Origin: Microbacterium jejuense
Lineage (GTDB): Bacteria; Actinomycetota; Actinomycetes; Actinomycetales; Microbacteriaceae
DNA length: 64,000 bases
Direction: 5' to 3'
NCBI RefSeq assembly: GCF_019511665.1
Contig: NZ_JAEUAW010000010.1
Span: 97,254-161,253, forward strand
Shown: positions 1 through 7,932 of the stretch, in pieces
How the letters are laid out: the number at the start of each line of letters is the position of its first letter
How positions within the stretch are numbered: position 1 is the first letter of the stretch
The notes under the pieces: generated by a model
What the model saw: only the letters and a program-made list of their open reading frames with translations
Told to the model about the DNA's origin: nothing
Database searches by the model: none
Program-made: the position numbers and the translations under genes

Positions 1-471
1 GCCGACATGTTCGAGACGATGGATGCCGCACCCGGCGTGGGCCTGGCCGCTCCGCAGGTGGGCGTGCCGCTGCGGATCTACACGTACACGTACGCCGACG
101 ACGACGGCAACCCGTGGCGCGGCGTGATCATCAACCCCGAGCTCTGGATGCGCCCGACCGAGCCGGGTGCCCCCGATCCCGACGACGAGTCCGAGGGCTG
201 TCTGTCCTTCCCTGGCGAGCGCTTCCCGCTGCGCCGCTCGGACGAGGTGCTCGTGACCGGCATCGATCTGGAGGGCGAGCCCGTGCGCATCCAGGTCGAC
301 GGCTGGCGCGCCCGGATCATGCAGCACGAGTTCGACCATCTCGACGGGATCCTCTATGTCGACCGCCTCGACGACGGCGACTGGAAGACCGTCCAGAAGA
401 TCGCGCGCAAGCGCGGCTGGGGTCGGCCCGGCAGCGCCTGGACGCCGGGGATCGACGACCTCGAGGCCTGA
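1..471 (+). CDS. def: Peptide deformylase, 5' end outside window
   Basis: Removes the N-terminal formyl group from nascent polypeptides, acting in the cytoplasm near the ribosome. All three metal-site motifs are visible: motif I GVGLAAPQ near residue 12, motif II EGCLS near residue 65 (metal-binding Cys), and motif III QHEFDH near residue 108 (two metal-binding His and the catalytic Glu). The frame is open from base 1, so an internal ATG at position 7 is not necessarily the start. About 157 residues are visible and the family is usually 160-190 long, so little is missing. The next gene begins after a copper-type operator and is probably a separate unit. Confidence 0.95.
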   Translation, partial: ADMFETMDAAPGVGLAAPQVGVPLRIYTYTYADDDGNPWRGVIINPELWMRPTEPGAPDPDDESEGCLSFPGERFPLRRSDEVLVTGIDLEGEPVRIQVDGWRARIMQHEFDHLDGILYVDRLDDGDWKTVQKIARKRGWGRPGSAWTPGIDDLEA

Positions 472-487
472 TCCCACCGCCCGCTCG

Positions 488-504
488 ATACCCTGCCGGG
501 GTAT
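488..504. promoter_or_regulatory. CsoR-like copper operator
   Basis: ATACCCTGCCGGGGTAT is an inverted repeat with 6-bp arms (ATACCC/GGGTAT) around a 5-nt centre. It closely resembles known CsoR sites of the TACCC-N-GGGTA type, where copper binding releases the repressor. It lies 52 bp before the DUF6153-like gene. A possible promoter, TCGATA (485-490) with TAGAGT (509-514) and an 18-nt spacer, would place the repeat between -35 and -10, a normal repressor position. The match is seen in the sequence; copper control is inferred, and no csoR gene is in this window. Confidence 0.6.
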
Positions 505-555
505 GTCGTAGAGTGGTGCGCACGCAGGACCGTGCGCGCAGCGGGAGGAGAGTGG

Positions 556-1008
556 ATGCCGCATCCCCACGTCCTCCTTCGGCCACGGCTCGCGCCGCTC
601 GTCGTGCGTCTCGCACTGGCCGCCGCCATCATCGCCGGGCTGTTGGGCATGCACGTCATGATGACGCCGAGCGCACACGCGGCCCATGCCACCTCGGCAG
701 CGGCACCGGCGGCCGTCGCCGAGCGGTCCGACGCCTCGCACCATGACGCGGCGTCGGCCGTGACGCCGAACGCGGCCGCGGACGCGACGGTGCCCGCGCA
801 CGAACTGGGCCCGCGCGGCACATCCGCCGGGTGGGCCGTCGCCTGCGTCCTGGCGCTGCTGCTGACCGTGCTCGTCGCCGCGCGCCCGCTCGGATGGTGG
901 CCGACGTCGCGCCGCGCACCCGTGTGGACGGCGGCGGGCCGCGCCGCGCGGTGCCTCGGACCGCGGCATCCCTCGTCCCTCATCGCCCTCTGCATCAGTC
1001 GGACCTGA
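556..1008 (+). CDS. DUF6153-like small membrane protein
   Basis: A 150-residue protein with two hydrophobic segments, roughly residues 14-35 (ending in GLLGMHVM) and 93-115, joined by an Ala-rich linker that contains a His pair (SHHD). The GLLGMH motif and the position next to a DUF305 gene are typical of actinobacterial DUF6153 proteins, whose function is unknown. I start at ATG 556 because GGGAGGAG lies 5 nt upstream; an in-frame GTG at 532 has no such site. It is downstream of a copper-type operator and 83 bp upstream of the DUF305 gene. A role in copper handling is inference. The family call is from memory of motif and context. Confidence 0.6.
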   Translation: MPHPHVLLRPRLAPLVVRLALAAAIIAGLLGMHVMMTPSAHAAHATSAAAPAAVAERSDASHHDAASAVTPNAAADATVPAHELGPRGTSAGWAVACVLALLLTVLVAARPLGWWPTSRRAPVWTAAGRAARCLGPRHPSSLIALCISRT

Positions 1009-1091
1009 TGCGGCCCCCGCCCGGCACATCGCCGGGCCAGGCGCCGCCGCGCATCCGCGCGGACATCAGACACCGAATGGAAGAGAGACCG

Positions 1092-1691
1092 ATGAACACC
1101 CCTACCCGCGCGCTGCTCGCAGCGCTCCCCCTCGTCGCCGCCCTGGCACTCGCCGGCTGCGCCGCAACCACGGACGACGGCGACATGCCCGGAATGGACC
1201 ACGGCAGCGGGGGCCATACCGAAGCATCCTCCACGGCCGCGACGCCGGCGGACGTCATGTTCGTGACCATGATGATCCCGCATCACGAGCAGGCCGTGGA
1301 GATGGCAGACCTGGTGCTCGCGAAGGACGGCGTCGATCCCCGGGTCGTCATGATCGCGGAGCGCATCCAGGCAGCGCAGGGGCCTGAGATCCAGGTCATG
1401 CAGGGCTGGCTCGAGGAATGGGGCGTCGATCCGGGGACGGCCGAGGGCATGGAGCACGGCGACGGCATGATGTCGGCAGACGACATGGCCGCCCTGGAGG
1501 CGGCGGACGGCGCGGCGGCCGGGCGACTGTTCCTCGAGCAGATGGTCGTGCATCACGAGGGCGCCGTCGAGATGGCGCAGGACGCGCTCGACGACGCGGC
1601 CGACCCCGATGTGCGCACGCTCGCGCAGCAGGTGATCGACGACCAGTCGGCCGAGATCGCCGAGATGCAGGAGCTCGCGGCACAGCTGTGA
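1092..1691 (+). CDS. DUF305 lipoprotein, probable metal binder
   Basis: A 199-residue exported lipoprotein. The signal peptide ends in the lipobox LALAGC, so it should be anchored on the outer face of the membrane. A Met/His-rich stretch (DMPGMDHGSGGH) follows. The DUF305 repeat is present twice, with MIPHHEQAVEMA near residue 60 and MVVHHEGAVEMA near residue 155. DUF305 proteins are ferritin-like four-helix bundles, and the cyanobacterial member CopM binds copper outside the cytoplasm. With the CsoR-like operator upstream, a copper-sequestering role is likely but not shown. The start has a GAGAGA site 5 nt upstream. A strong hairpin follows the stop codon. Confidence 0.9.
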   Translation: MNTPTRALLAALPLVAALALAGCAATTDDGDMPGMDHGSGGHTEASSTAATPADVMFVTMMIPHHEQAVEMADLVLAKDGVDPRVVMIAERIQAAQGPEIQVMQGWLEEWGVDPGTAEGMEHGDGMMSADDMAALEAADGAAAGRLFLEQMVVHHEGAVEMAQDALDDAADPDVRTLAQQVIDDQSAEIAEMQELAAQL

Positions 1692-1710
1692 CGGCGGGGC
1701 GTGGGGGCCG

Positions 1711-1740
1711 GACACGCCGGCTCCCTCGCCCCGGCGTGTC
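1711..1740. terminator. Bidirectional hairpin terminator
   Basis: A perfect 10-bp stem, GACACGCCGG (1711-1720) with CCGGCGTGTC (1731-1740), around a 10-nt loop. It lies between the convergent DUF305 gene and membrane-protein gene and touches the latter's stop codon. There is no strong U-run, as is common in high-GC actinobacteria. Confidence 0.65.
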
Positions 1741-2407
1741 AGCGAGCGGACGCGTCTGCGCGCCGGTTCTGGCGGTCGACCCAGCGGCGCAGCTCCACGT
1801 CGGCTCCCGGCGGCGCCTGGGCGATGACGTTCATGCCCTGGCGCACGAGGTGCGTCCCCACGCGGACCGGCCCCCACACGCGTGCCGTGGTCAGCGCGCC
1901 GGTATCCACGTCGCGCACCTGCACCTGCGTCGTGTCGGTCGCGGATCGGCGCTTCGCCTTGCCTGCGACGTGCTGCACGACGAGCACGGGGAGGCCGTGC
2001 GCCGACGCCGTCGCGAGCACCGTGTCGAGGTCATGGGCCGCCCACTGCCGGCGGATGGCTCGCACGACGACCAGCGCGACCACGACGACGGCGATCGTCG
2101 CGACACCCGTCGGCACGACCCACAGGCTCGCGACGGCGAGCAGCGCCGACCACGGCACGTTGCCTCGGAACGCCAGGAGGATCGCGGCGAGAGACGGCAC
2201 GAGCGCCAGGAAGAGCCAGGGAGCCGGCACCGAGACGGCGAACATGGACGGCTGCTGCCCGAACAGGACCATCACGCCCACCCACGCCACGACGCCGGCA
2301 TAGACCGCCAGCACCGTCAGCAGCACCGCCGAGCGGTAGATCGGCCGCGGCGCGGGCACGGATCCTTCGACCGCGACGAGCGGCGAGGACTTCGCGCGAC
2401 CCGGCAT
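1739..2407 (-). CDS. Membrane protein of unknown function
   Basis: A 222-residue protein whose family I do not recognise. It starts at ATG 2407 (MPGRAKSS). About four hydrophobic segments fill roughly residues 30-120. The C-terminal half is soluble, with a charged stretch (RAIRRQWAAHDLD) and a part that looks beta-rich (TTQVQVRDVDTGALTTARVWGPVRVGTH, quoted here only as two adjoining pieces: TTQVQVRDVDTG and ALTTARVWGPV). A longer open frame to 2506 would run through the tRNA-Asn terminator and into the tRNA gene, so it is rejected. The gene lies downstream of tRNA-Asn on the same strand and is convergent with the DUF305 gene. Confidence 0.7.
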   Translation of the reverse strand: MPGRAKSSPLVAVEGSVPAPRPIYRSAVLLTVLAVYAGVVAWVGVMVLFGQQPSMFAVSVPAPWLFLALVPSLAAILLAFRGNVPWSALLAVASLWVVPTGVATIAVVVVALVVVRAIRRQWAAHDLDTVLATASAHGLPVLVVQHVAGKAKRRSATDTTQVQVRDVDTGALTTARVWGPVRVGTHLVRQGMNVIAQAPPGADVELRRWVDRQNRRADASAR

Positions 2408-2450
2408 GACACCCCTCGATGAATCGGACGGAGTCGTCCTGAGAACGAAG

Positions 2451-2480
2451 AAAGCCCCGGGGGTGGAGCCCCGAGGCCTT
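2451..2480 (-). terminator. tRNA-Asn terminator
   Basis: Read on the minus strand, a 12-bp stem AAGGCCTCGGGG / CCCCGGGGCTTT closes a 6-nt loop and is followed by CTTCGTTCT. Two pairs are G-U wobbles on the minus RNA but would be A-C mismatches on the plus RNA, so the element favours minus-strand transcripts. It begins 2 nt after the tRNA 3' end. Confidence 0.75.
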
Positions 2481-2482
2481 CG

Positions 2483-2555
2483 CTCCCCCACTTGGACTCG
2501 AACCAAGAACCTATCGGTTAACAGCCGATTGCTCTGCCAATTGAGCTATGGAGGA
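2483..2555 (-). tRNA. tRNA-Asn (GTT)
   Basis: A 73-nt cloverleaf with acceptor TCCTCCA/TGGGGGA, D-arm TAGCTCAATTGGCAGAG, anticodon loop CTGTTAA (GTT at 2520-2522) and T-arm GGTTCGAGTCC. The discriminator base is G. CCA is not encoded, so it must be added after transcription. Confidence 0.95.
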
Positions 2556-2593
2556 ATGTTCCGCACTCTCGTGCGGGCAACCAGTCCATACTA
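2556..2593 (-). promoter_or_regulatory. tRNA-Asn -10 box and pre-tRNA leader hairpin
   Basis: On the minus strand a -10 hexamer TAGTAT (2588-2593) is followed by 6 nt and then a predicted 26-nt leader. The leader starts GTTGCCC and contains a perfect 6-bp hairpin CCGCAC-GAGA-GTGCGG (2561-2576), 5 nt before the tRNA. No good -35 is visible. The tRNA-Ala leader at 46515-46542 has the same opening and the same GAGA loop. Confidence 0.6.
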
Positions 2594-2631
2594 GCAAAGC
2601 TCGAGCCGTGCTCATGACCATCGACGCCATT

Positions 2632-3420
2632 TCACGAGCCGACGAGGCGCCGGTCGGCATCCGCGCTCGGCGTCCACAGCAGGTCGTTCGTGCCGTGCCC
2701 GTACGCGACCGGGTGGCCGCCGCGCAGCACGAGGACGTCGGCATCCAGTTCCTTCACGACCTCGGGTTCGTTCGTGACGACGAGAGCGGCCATGCCGAGC
2801 TCGCGCCGGCGCCGCAGGATCGCGTCGCGCGCCGCCTTGCGCACCTCGACGTCCATGTTGGCGAACGGCTCGTCGGCGATCAGCACGCGCGGCTGCAGCA
2901 CCAGGGCACGGGCGAAGGCGACGCGCTGGCGCATGCCGGCGCTCAGCTCGTACGGATACTTCGCCGATGCGCCCAGCGGCAGCATCATCTCGTCCAGCAG
3001 CGAGGCGATCCTCACCGCCAGCCCACGGGGGCTCACCCGCCGGTCGCGGCTGGTGATCGGCTCGCCGATGACCTCCGAGACCGTCAGACGTGCGGGCAGC
3101 TGCGCCCCGGCGGACTGCGGCAGGTATCCGGCGTAGTAGGTCAGGTAGCGATGGGCGCGTCCCGGATGCCGCACCGAGACGCCTGCGACGGTGCCGGCCC
3201 CGCCGACGACGGTCAGGCCGTGCTCGTCGGCGCCGGCGAGCACCGCCGCCAGGGAGGACTTGCCGGACCCGGTCGGGCCCATGACCGCGAGGGTGCCGCC
3301 GTGCGGCACGCGGAAGGTCACCCCGTCGACGACGCGCTGCGCCGGCCCGCCTCGTCCTGCCCGGGCGATCGACAGATCCGAGCAGTCGATCGCCATCTCT
3401 GCATCTCGTCGGCGAGCCAT
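2632..3420 (-). CDS. Orphan ABC transporter ATPase
   Basis: A 262-residue nucleotide-binding subunit of the ABC importer type, closest in feel to peptide/nickel DppD/OppD ATPases. It shows Walker A GPTGSGKSS, a Q-loop (LPQS), signature LSAGMRQR and Walker B VLIADEP. The H-loop, usually a His after Walker B, reads VVTNEP, so the switch His is replaced by Asn. No permease or binding protein lies next to it, so the substrate is unknown. I chose ATG 3420 because AGGATGAGGGA lies directly upstream; ATG 3396 is possible. A further upstream start at 3453 has no ribosome site. Confidence 0.85.
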   Translation of the reverse strand: MARRRDAEMAIDCSDLSIARAGRGGPAQRVVDGVTFRVPHGGTLAVMGPTGSGKSSLAAVLAGADEHGLTVVGGAGTVAGVSVRHPGRAHRYLTYYAGYLPQSAGAQLPARLTVSEVIGEPITSRDRRVSPRGLAVRIASLLDEMMLPLGASAKYPYELSAGMRQRVAFARALVLQPRVLIADEPFANMDVEVRKAARDAILRRRRELGMAALVVTNEPEVVKELDADVLVLRGGHPVAYGHGTNDLLWTPSADADRRLVGS

Positions 3421-3486
3421 TCCCTCATCCTGCCCTGCGGGGCGCGCACGCACCAGCCGACGCCGCGCATGGATCGCCGCAGCGGA

Positions 3487-5355
3487 TCAGGACGCCTCGT
3501 CGACGATCGTCTGCCGGCGGGCGTCGAGCTCGCGCAGGCGCAGGCGGATGCTGCGCCCTTCTTCGGAGTCCGCCGGCACCCGCTGGATGGCGCCGAGCAG
3601 TTCGGCCTTCTCGCGATCGAGCCCCCTCAGCACCAGGCGGCGCAGCAGATCGCTCGTGGAAGCGACGGCGGCGTCGTCGTCGAGCGCCGGGAAGTTGCCG
3701 GCGAGCAGCTCGGCCGCCAGCGACCGATACGGCTCCCGCACGGTGGCGACGGCATCCACCGACCATCCGGGGCGCTGCATCGTCGCCGACGCGCCGGCCA
3801 CGGCGACCCGCACCGCATCGAGCGGGGGCAGCCGGAACGGCAGCTCGAGTGCTCGGGCAACGAGTGACGGATCCATCCGGTGGCCGAACTGCAGCACACC
3901 CATGAGGGCATCGCGCTCCAGCGCGGCCTCAGGCGTGCGGGGCAGCGTGGCCAGAGTCACGCGCAGCGCACCGTCGTCCGACGGCTCGCCGGCGCCTGTT
4001 GTCGGCTGGGGGTCGCGGCGCCGGTCGTCGCGTGCGCCGCCCCGGCCGGCGCGCTCAACCTCGCGACGCACGTCCTCGGTGTCCATGCCGAGGCGCCGCG
4101 CGAGCACCCGGATGTACTCCGGCTGCAGCAGCGGATCGCGCAGTTCGGCGACCACGGGCGCCGCGGTCCGCAGCGCTCCGACGCGCCCCTCGACGCTCGC
4201 GAGGTCGTAGCCGCCGATGCGCTGGTCGAGCACGAACTCCACCATGGGGACCTTGGTCTCCAGCAGCGCCCGCACCGCCCCGTCGCCCCGGGCCAGGCGC
4301 AGATCGCATGGATCCAGCCCTTCGGGGCCGGTGGCGACGTACGTCTGCGCGTTGAACCGCTTGGCGTCGGCGAACGCGCGCAGTGCGGCCTTCTGGCCGG
4401 CCGCGTCGGGGTCAAAGGTGAAGACGACCTCCCCTGCGGTCGAGTCGTCGCCCATCACGCGACGCAGCACCGTGATGTGGTCGGCGCCGAACGCCGTGCC
4501 GCACGTCGCGATCGCCGTCGTGATCCCGGCGAGATGGCACGCCATGACGTCGGTGTAGCCCTCGACGACGACGACCCGGTGCTCGCGCGAGATGTCGCGC
4601 TTGGCGAGGTCCAGGCCGTACAGCACGTTCGTCTTCTTGTAGAGCGTCGTCTCGGGCGTGTTGAGGTACTTGGGGCCGTTGTCGTCGTCGTACAGCTTGC
4701 GCGCGCCGAATCCGATCACCTGGCCCGTGACGTCGCGGATCGGCCACACGACGCGGCCGCGGAACCGGTCGTAGACGCCGCGCTGGCCCTGCGACACGAG
4801 CCCTGCCGACGAGAGCTCCTCGTCGGTGAAGCCCTGGGCGCGCAGAGCCTTGGTCATGCCCTCCCAGCCCTTCGGCGCGTAGCCGACGCCGAAGTGCCCG
4901 GCGGCACCGGCGTCGAAGCCGCGCTGCCCGAGGAAGCGCCGCGCGGTGTCGGCCTCGGGCGTCATGAGCTGACCACGGAAGAACTCGGCCGCCGCAGCGT
5001 TGGCGGCGAAGAGGCGTGCACGGCCCGTGTGCTCGGGTGCAGCGCCTCCGTCCTCGTAGTGGAGCGCGTAGCCGATGCGGCCGGCCAGGCGCTCGACGGC
5101 CTCGGTGAAGGTCACATGGTCCATCGCGCGCAGGAACGAGTACACGTCGCCGGACTCACCGCATCCGAAGCAGTGGTAGAACCCCGCCTGCGGCCTGACG
5201 TTGAAGCTGGGGCTGCGCTCGTCGTGGAAGGGGCACAGGCCCTTGAGCGATCCGACGCCGGCCGACTTGAGCGCCACGCGCTCTCCGATGATGTCGGCGA
5301 TGTTCGTGCGCGCCTTGACCTCGTCGACGTCGGCCTGACGGATGCGCCCCGGCAT
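3487..5355 (-). CDS. dnaG: DNA primase
   Basis: Makes RNA primers for the replication fork and works with the replicative helicase. It is 622 residues, normal for actinobacteria. An N-terminal CHC2 zinc finger is complete (C41, H44, C62, C65 in CPFH and HCFGC). The TOPRIM core carries VVVVEGYTDVMA with the metal-binding acidic residues, and the C-terminal part should bind helicase. The start MPGRIRQADVDEVK shares one base with the dgt stop (TGATG), so the two are translationally coupled. The open frame continues upstream inside dgt, but homology to primase begins only at this ATG. Confidence 0.96.
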   Translation of the reverse strand: MPGRIRQADVDEVKARTNIADIIGERVALKSAGVGSLKGLCPFHDERSPSFNVRPQAGFYHCFGCGESGDVYSFLRAMDHVTFTEAVERLAGRIGYALHYEDGGAAPEHTGRARLFAANAAAAEFFRGQLMTPEADTARRFLGQRGFDAGAAGHFGVGYAPKGWEGMTKALRAQGFTDEELSSAGLVSQGQRGVYDRFRGRVVWPIRDVTGQVIGFGARKLYDDDNGPKYLNTPETTLYKKTNVLYGLDLAKRDISREHRVVVVEGYTDVMACHLAGITTAIATCGTAFGADHITVLRRVMGDDSTAGEVVFTFDPDAAGQKAALRAFADAKRFNAQTYVATGPEGLDPCDLRLARGDGAVRALLETKVPMVEFVLDQRIGGYDLASVEGRVGALRTAAPVVAELRDPLLQPEYIRVLARRLGMDTEDVRREVERAGRGGARDDRRRDPQPTTGAGEPSDDGALRVTLATLPRTPEAALERDALMGVLQFGHRMDPSLVARALELPFRLPPLDAVRVAVAGASATMQRPGWSVDAVATVREPYRSLAAELLAGNFPALDDDAAVASTSDLLRRLVLRGLDREKAELLGAIQRVPADSEEGRSIRLRLRELDARRQTIVDEAS

Positions 5356-6716
5356 CAGCGACCCCCGCGTGACGCCGACGCCGGGTGCGCAGGCACGTCC
5401 ATCGGTCGCGCGCCGGGCGACCACACTCCGACGGATGCCGCGTCCACGGGCGCGACGAGGCTGCCGTGCCACGCGATGGCGAGCTGGTCGGTGAGGCTCG
5501 CGACCTGGTCGACGACGACACGCCGGCGGGAGGCATCCGATTCCGCCGCCGCGAAGTCCTGCGCGTGGATGGCGTCCAGCGCCTCCGGGCGCTCCCACAG
5601 CGCGGACGCGAGGCGTTTGAGCACCCGGCGCTGCTCCTTGTAGAGGTCTTTGCGGCCCTCGATCGACACGACCGCGGCGCCGATGATGCCCTTGAGCACA
5701 GCCATCTCGGCCTCGACGATGCGGGGCACGACCAGGTGGCCCCGATAACGCGTGAGCACCGCGAGGTCGTACGACTCCCGCGTCGCCGTCGTGGCGGCCC
5801 GGGCGAAGCGCCCGATCAGGTCGGACGTGAGGTTCTTGAGGCTCGCCAGCGCCGCCCGCGTGCCGTCGAACGCGTCGATCCACTCGGGCATGCGGGTGAG
5901 CCGGAACAGCGCGTCCTCGAGCTCGTCGCGGGCGAAGTCGAAGCCGACCCACGACTGGATCGCCGTGAGGAGCGCCTCATGCTCGCGCGGGTCGACCAGA
6001 CGCGCGGGGTCGAGGTATCCGTTGACGATGGCGTCCTCGAAGTCGTGCACCGAGTACGCGATGTCGTCCGAGAGGTCCATCACCTCGGCCTCGATGCAGC
6101 GCACGCGGCCGGGCGCGTCGGCGCGCAGCCAGCGGAACACGTCCTCGTCCTCGGGGTACACGCCGAACTTGAGCCGCCCGCCCGGGTCGGGAAGCGGGTG
6201 GTCGGCCGTCCACGGGTACTTGCACGAGGCGTCCAGGCTCGCGCGCGTGAGGTTCAGGCCGAAGCTGCGGCCGTCCGCGTCGATGACCTTGGGCTCCAGA
6301 CGCGTGAGGATGCGGAGCGTCTGGGCATTGCCCTCGAAGCCGCCGACGTCCTCTGCCCACTCGTTGAGCGCACGCTCGCCGTTGTGGCCGAACGGCGGAT
6401 GCCCGAGGTCGTGGCTCAGGCATGCCGTGTCGACCACGTCGGCCGCGAGGTGCAGCGCGGTCGCGAGCTCGCGACCGACCTGCGCGACCTCGAGCGAGTG
6501 CGTCAGGCGGTTGCGGGCGAAGTCCGCCGGGCTGGCGGGGCTCAGGACCTGCGTCTTGGCGGCGAGGCGCCGGAGGGCCGCCGAGTGCAGCACGCGCGCG
6601 CGGTCGCGGGCGAAGTCGTCGCGCTGCGAGCGGTGGCGTTCGGCGTGGAAGCGTGCGGCATCCGCGTCGTCGTACCCGAAGGGCCGTTCCGACGCGCCGG
6701 CGGCGTCACCCGCCAC
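5355..6716 (-). CDS. dgt: dGTP triphosphohydrolase (dGTPase)
   Basis: Hydrolyses dGTP and related dNTPs to deoxynucleoside and triphosphate, balancing nucleotide pools. It is 453 residues. The HD metal site is visible: H73 in NRLTHSLEVAQ, then H102-D103 in CLSHDLGHPPFGHNGE, with a later Asp in MDLSDDIAYSVHDFE. It starts with GTG at 6716, 11 bp inside the end of dusB, and its stop overlaps the dnaG start. The dusB-dgt-dnaG order is common in actinobacteria and links nucleotide control to replication initiation. Confidence 0.95.
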   Translation of the reverse strand: MAGDAAGASERPFGYDDADAARFHAERHRSQRDDFARDRARVLHSAALRRLAAKTQVLSPASPADFARNRLTHSLEVAQVGRELATALHLAADVVDTACLSHDLGHPPFGHNGERALNEWAEDVGGFEGNAQTLRILTRLEPKVIDADGRSFGLNLTRASLDASCKYPWTADHPLPDPGGRLKFGVYPEDEDVFRWLRADAPGRVRCIEAEVMDLSDDIAYSVHDFEDAIVNGYLDPARLVDPREHEALLTAIQSWVGFDFARDELEDALFRLTRMPEWIDAFDGTRAALASLKNLTSDLIGRFARAATTATRESYDLAVLTRYRGHLVVPRIVEAEMAVLKGIIGAAVVSIEGRKDLYKEQRRVLKRLASALWERPEALDAIHAQDFAAAESDASRRRVVVDQVASLTDQLAIAWHGSLVAPVDAASVGVWSPGARPMDVPAHPASASRGGR

Positions 6717-7872
6717 TGTGGTCGAGTTCCGCTTCGGCGAGGGCGATGGATGCCTCCGCCCCGAGCTCGCGCGAGTTCAGCCAGCCGTCGGGCAGGGCGG
6801 GGCGCTTCGGCGTGCCGGCACGGCCGCGCTGGCCCTCGGCCGCCGCACCCGGATAGGGCGCGTCCAGGTCGAGGGTCGACAGGAGGTCGTCGATCTCGGC
6901 GAGGCTGGACGCGGTCGCAAGGCTCGCACGCAGCTCGCCGCCGACCGGGTAGCCCTTGAAGTACCAGGCGACGTGCTTGCGGATGTCGCGGCACCCGCGC
7001 CCTTCGTCGTCGAAGAACTCGACGAGCAGCTCGGCGTGACGGCGGAACGCAGCGGCGACGAAGCCGAGCGTCGCGTCCACCGGCTCTGCGGGCGCAGCCT
7101 GCGGACCGCCCAGCGCGCGGGCGAGGTCTCCGAACAGCCACGGGCGGCCGAGGCAGCCGCGCCCCACGACGACGCCGTCGCAGCCGGTCTCGGCCATCAT
7201 GCGCGCCGCGTCGTCGGCCGACCAGATGTCGCCGTTGCCGAGCACCGGCACGCTCGTGACGGTCTCTTTGAGCTTCGTGATCGCCGACCAGTCAGCGGTG
7301 CCGGAGTAGAACTCGGACGCGGTGCGGGCGTGCAGCGCGACGGCCGCCACCCCGGCGTCCTCGGCGATGCGTCCCGCGTCGAGGTAGGTCAGGTGGTCGC
7401 CGTCGATGCCCTTGCGCATCTTCACGGTGAGCGGGATGTCGCCGGCGGCGCGGGCGGCGCGGGTGACGATCTCACGGAACAGCCCGAGCTTCCACGGCAG
7501 CGCCGCTCCCCCGCCCTTGCGGGTCACCTTGGGGACAGGACAGCCGAAGTTCAGGTCGATGTGGTCGGCGCGGTCCTCTTCGACGAGAAGGCGCACCGCC
7601 GCCTCGGTCGTGGCCGGATCCACGCCGTAGAGCTGGATGGATCGCGGCTTCTCGGACTCGTGGTGGGTGATGAGCCGCATCGTGGTCGCGTTCCGCTCGA
7701 CCAGTGCGCGCGTGGTGATCATCTCGCTCACGTACAGCCCCGCGCCATACTCGCGGCACAGCCGGCGGAAGGCGGTGTTGGTGATGCCCGCCATCGGCGC
7801 GAGCACCACGGGGGCGTCGAGTTCGATGGGCCCGATGCGCAGCGTGCGTTCGGGAGCGAGAGCGGTCGTCAC
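6706..7872 (-). CDS. dusB: tRNA-dihydrouridine synthase
   Basis: An FMN enzyme that reduces uridine to dihydrouridine in tRNA D-loops. It is 388 residues with a TIM barrel followed by a helical domain. APMAGITNTAFR near residue 25 is the family signature, and the catalytic Cys is in LNFGCPVPKV. The FMN-binding KMRKG and VVVGRGCLGRPW segments are also seen. The GTG start is preceded by GAGAAT-GGAGGG, which could serve as a leaderless -10 six bases upstream or as a ribosome site; the TRIC gene at 10854 has the identical arrangement. It is the first gene of dusB-dgt-dnaG. Confidence 0.95.
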   Translation of the reverse strand: MTTALAPERTLRIGPIELDAPVVLAPMAGITNTAFRRLCREYGAGLYVSEMITTRALVERNATTMRLITHHESEKPRSIQLYGVDPATTEAAVRLLVEEDRADHIDLNFGCPVPKVTRKGGGAALPWKLGLFREIVTRAARAAGDIPLTVKMRKGIDGDHLTYLDAGRIAEDAGVAAVALHARTASEFYSGTADWSAITKLKETVTSVPVLGNGDIWSADDAARMMAETGCDGVVVGRGCLGRPWLFGDLARALGGPQAAPAEPVDATLGFVAAAFRRHAELLVEFFDDEGRGCRDIRKHVAWYFKGYPVGGELRASLATASSLAEIDDLLSTLDLDAPYPGAAAEGQRGRAGTPKRPALPDGWLNSRELGAEASIALAEAELDHSGG

Positions 7873-7932
7873 CCCTCCATTCTCTTACAGGAATCCTGCC
7901 CTTGGCTGAACGCGAAGGCTTAGCCTGGGGAT

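Noticed and set aside
354..1877. 507-codon minus-strand frame over def, DUF6153 and DUF305 genes
   Set aside because: Opposite strand of three convincing genes. The His/Arg-rich translation shows no domain.
3880..5643. Long plus-strand open frame opposite dnaG
   Set aside because: Shadow of dnaG: no protein family features, and the composition is typical of antisense frames.
5356..5952. N-terminal extension of dnaG
   Set aside because: The frame is open upstream but lies inside dgt, which has clear HD motifs. Primase similarity starts at ATG 5355 with a TGATG overlap.
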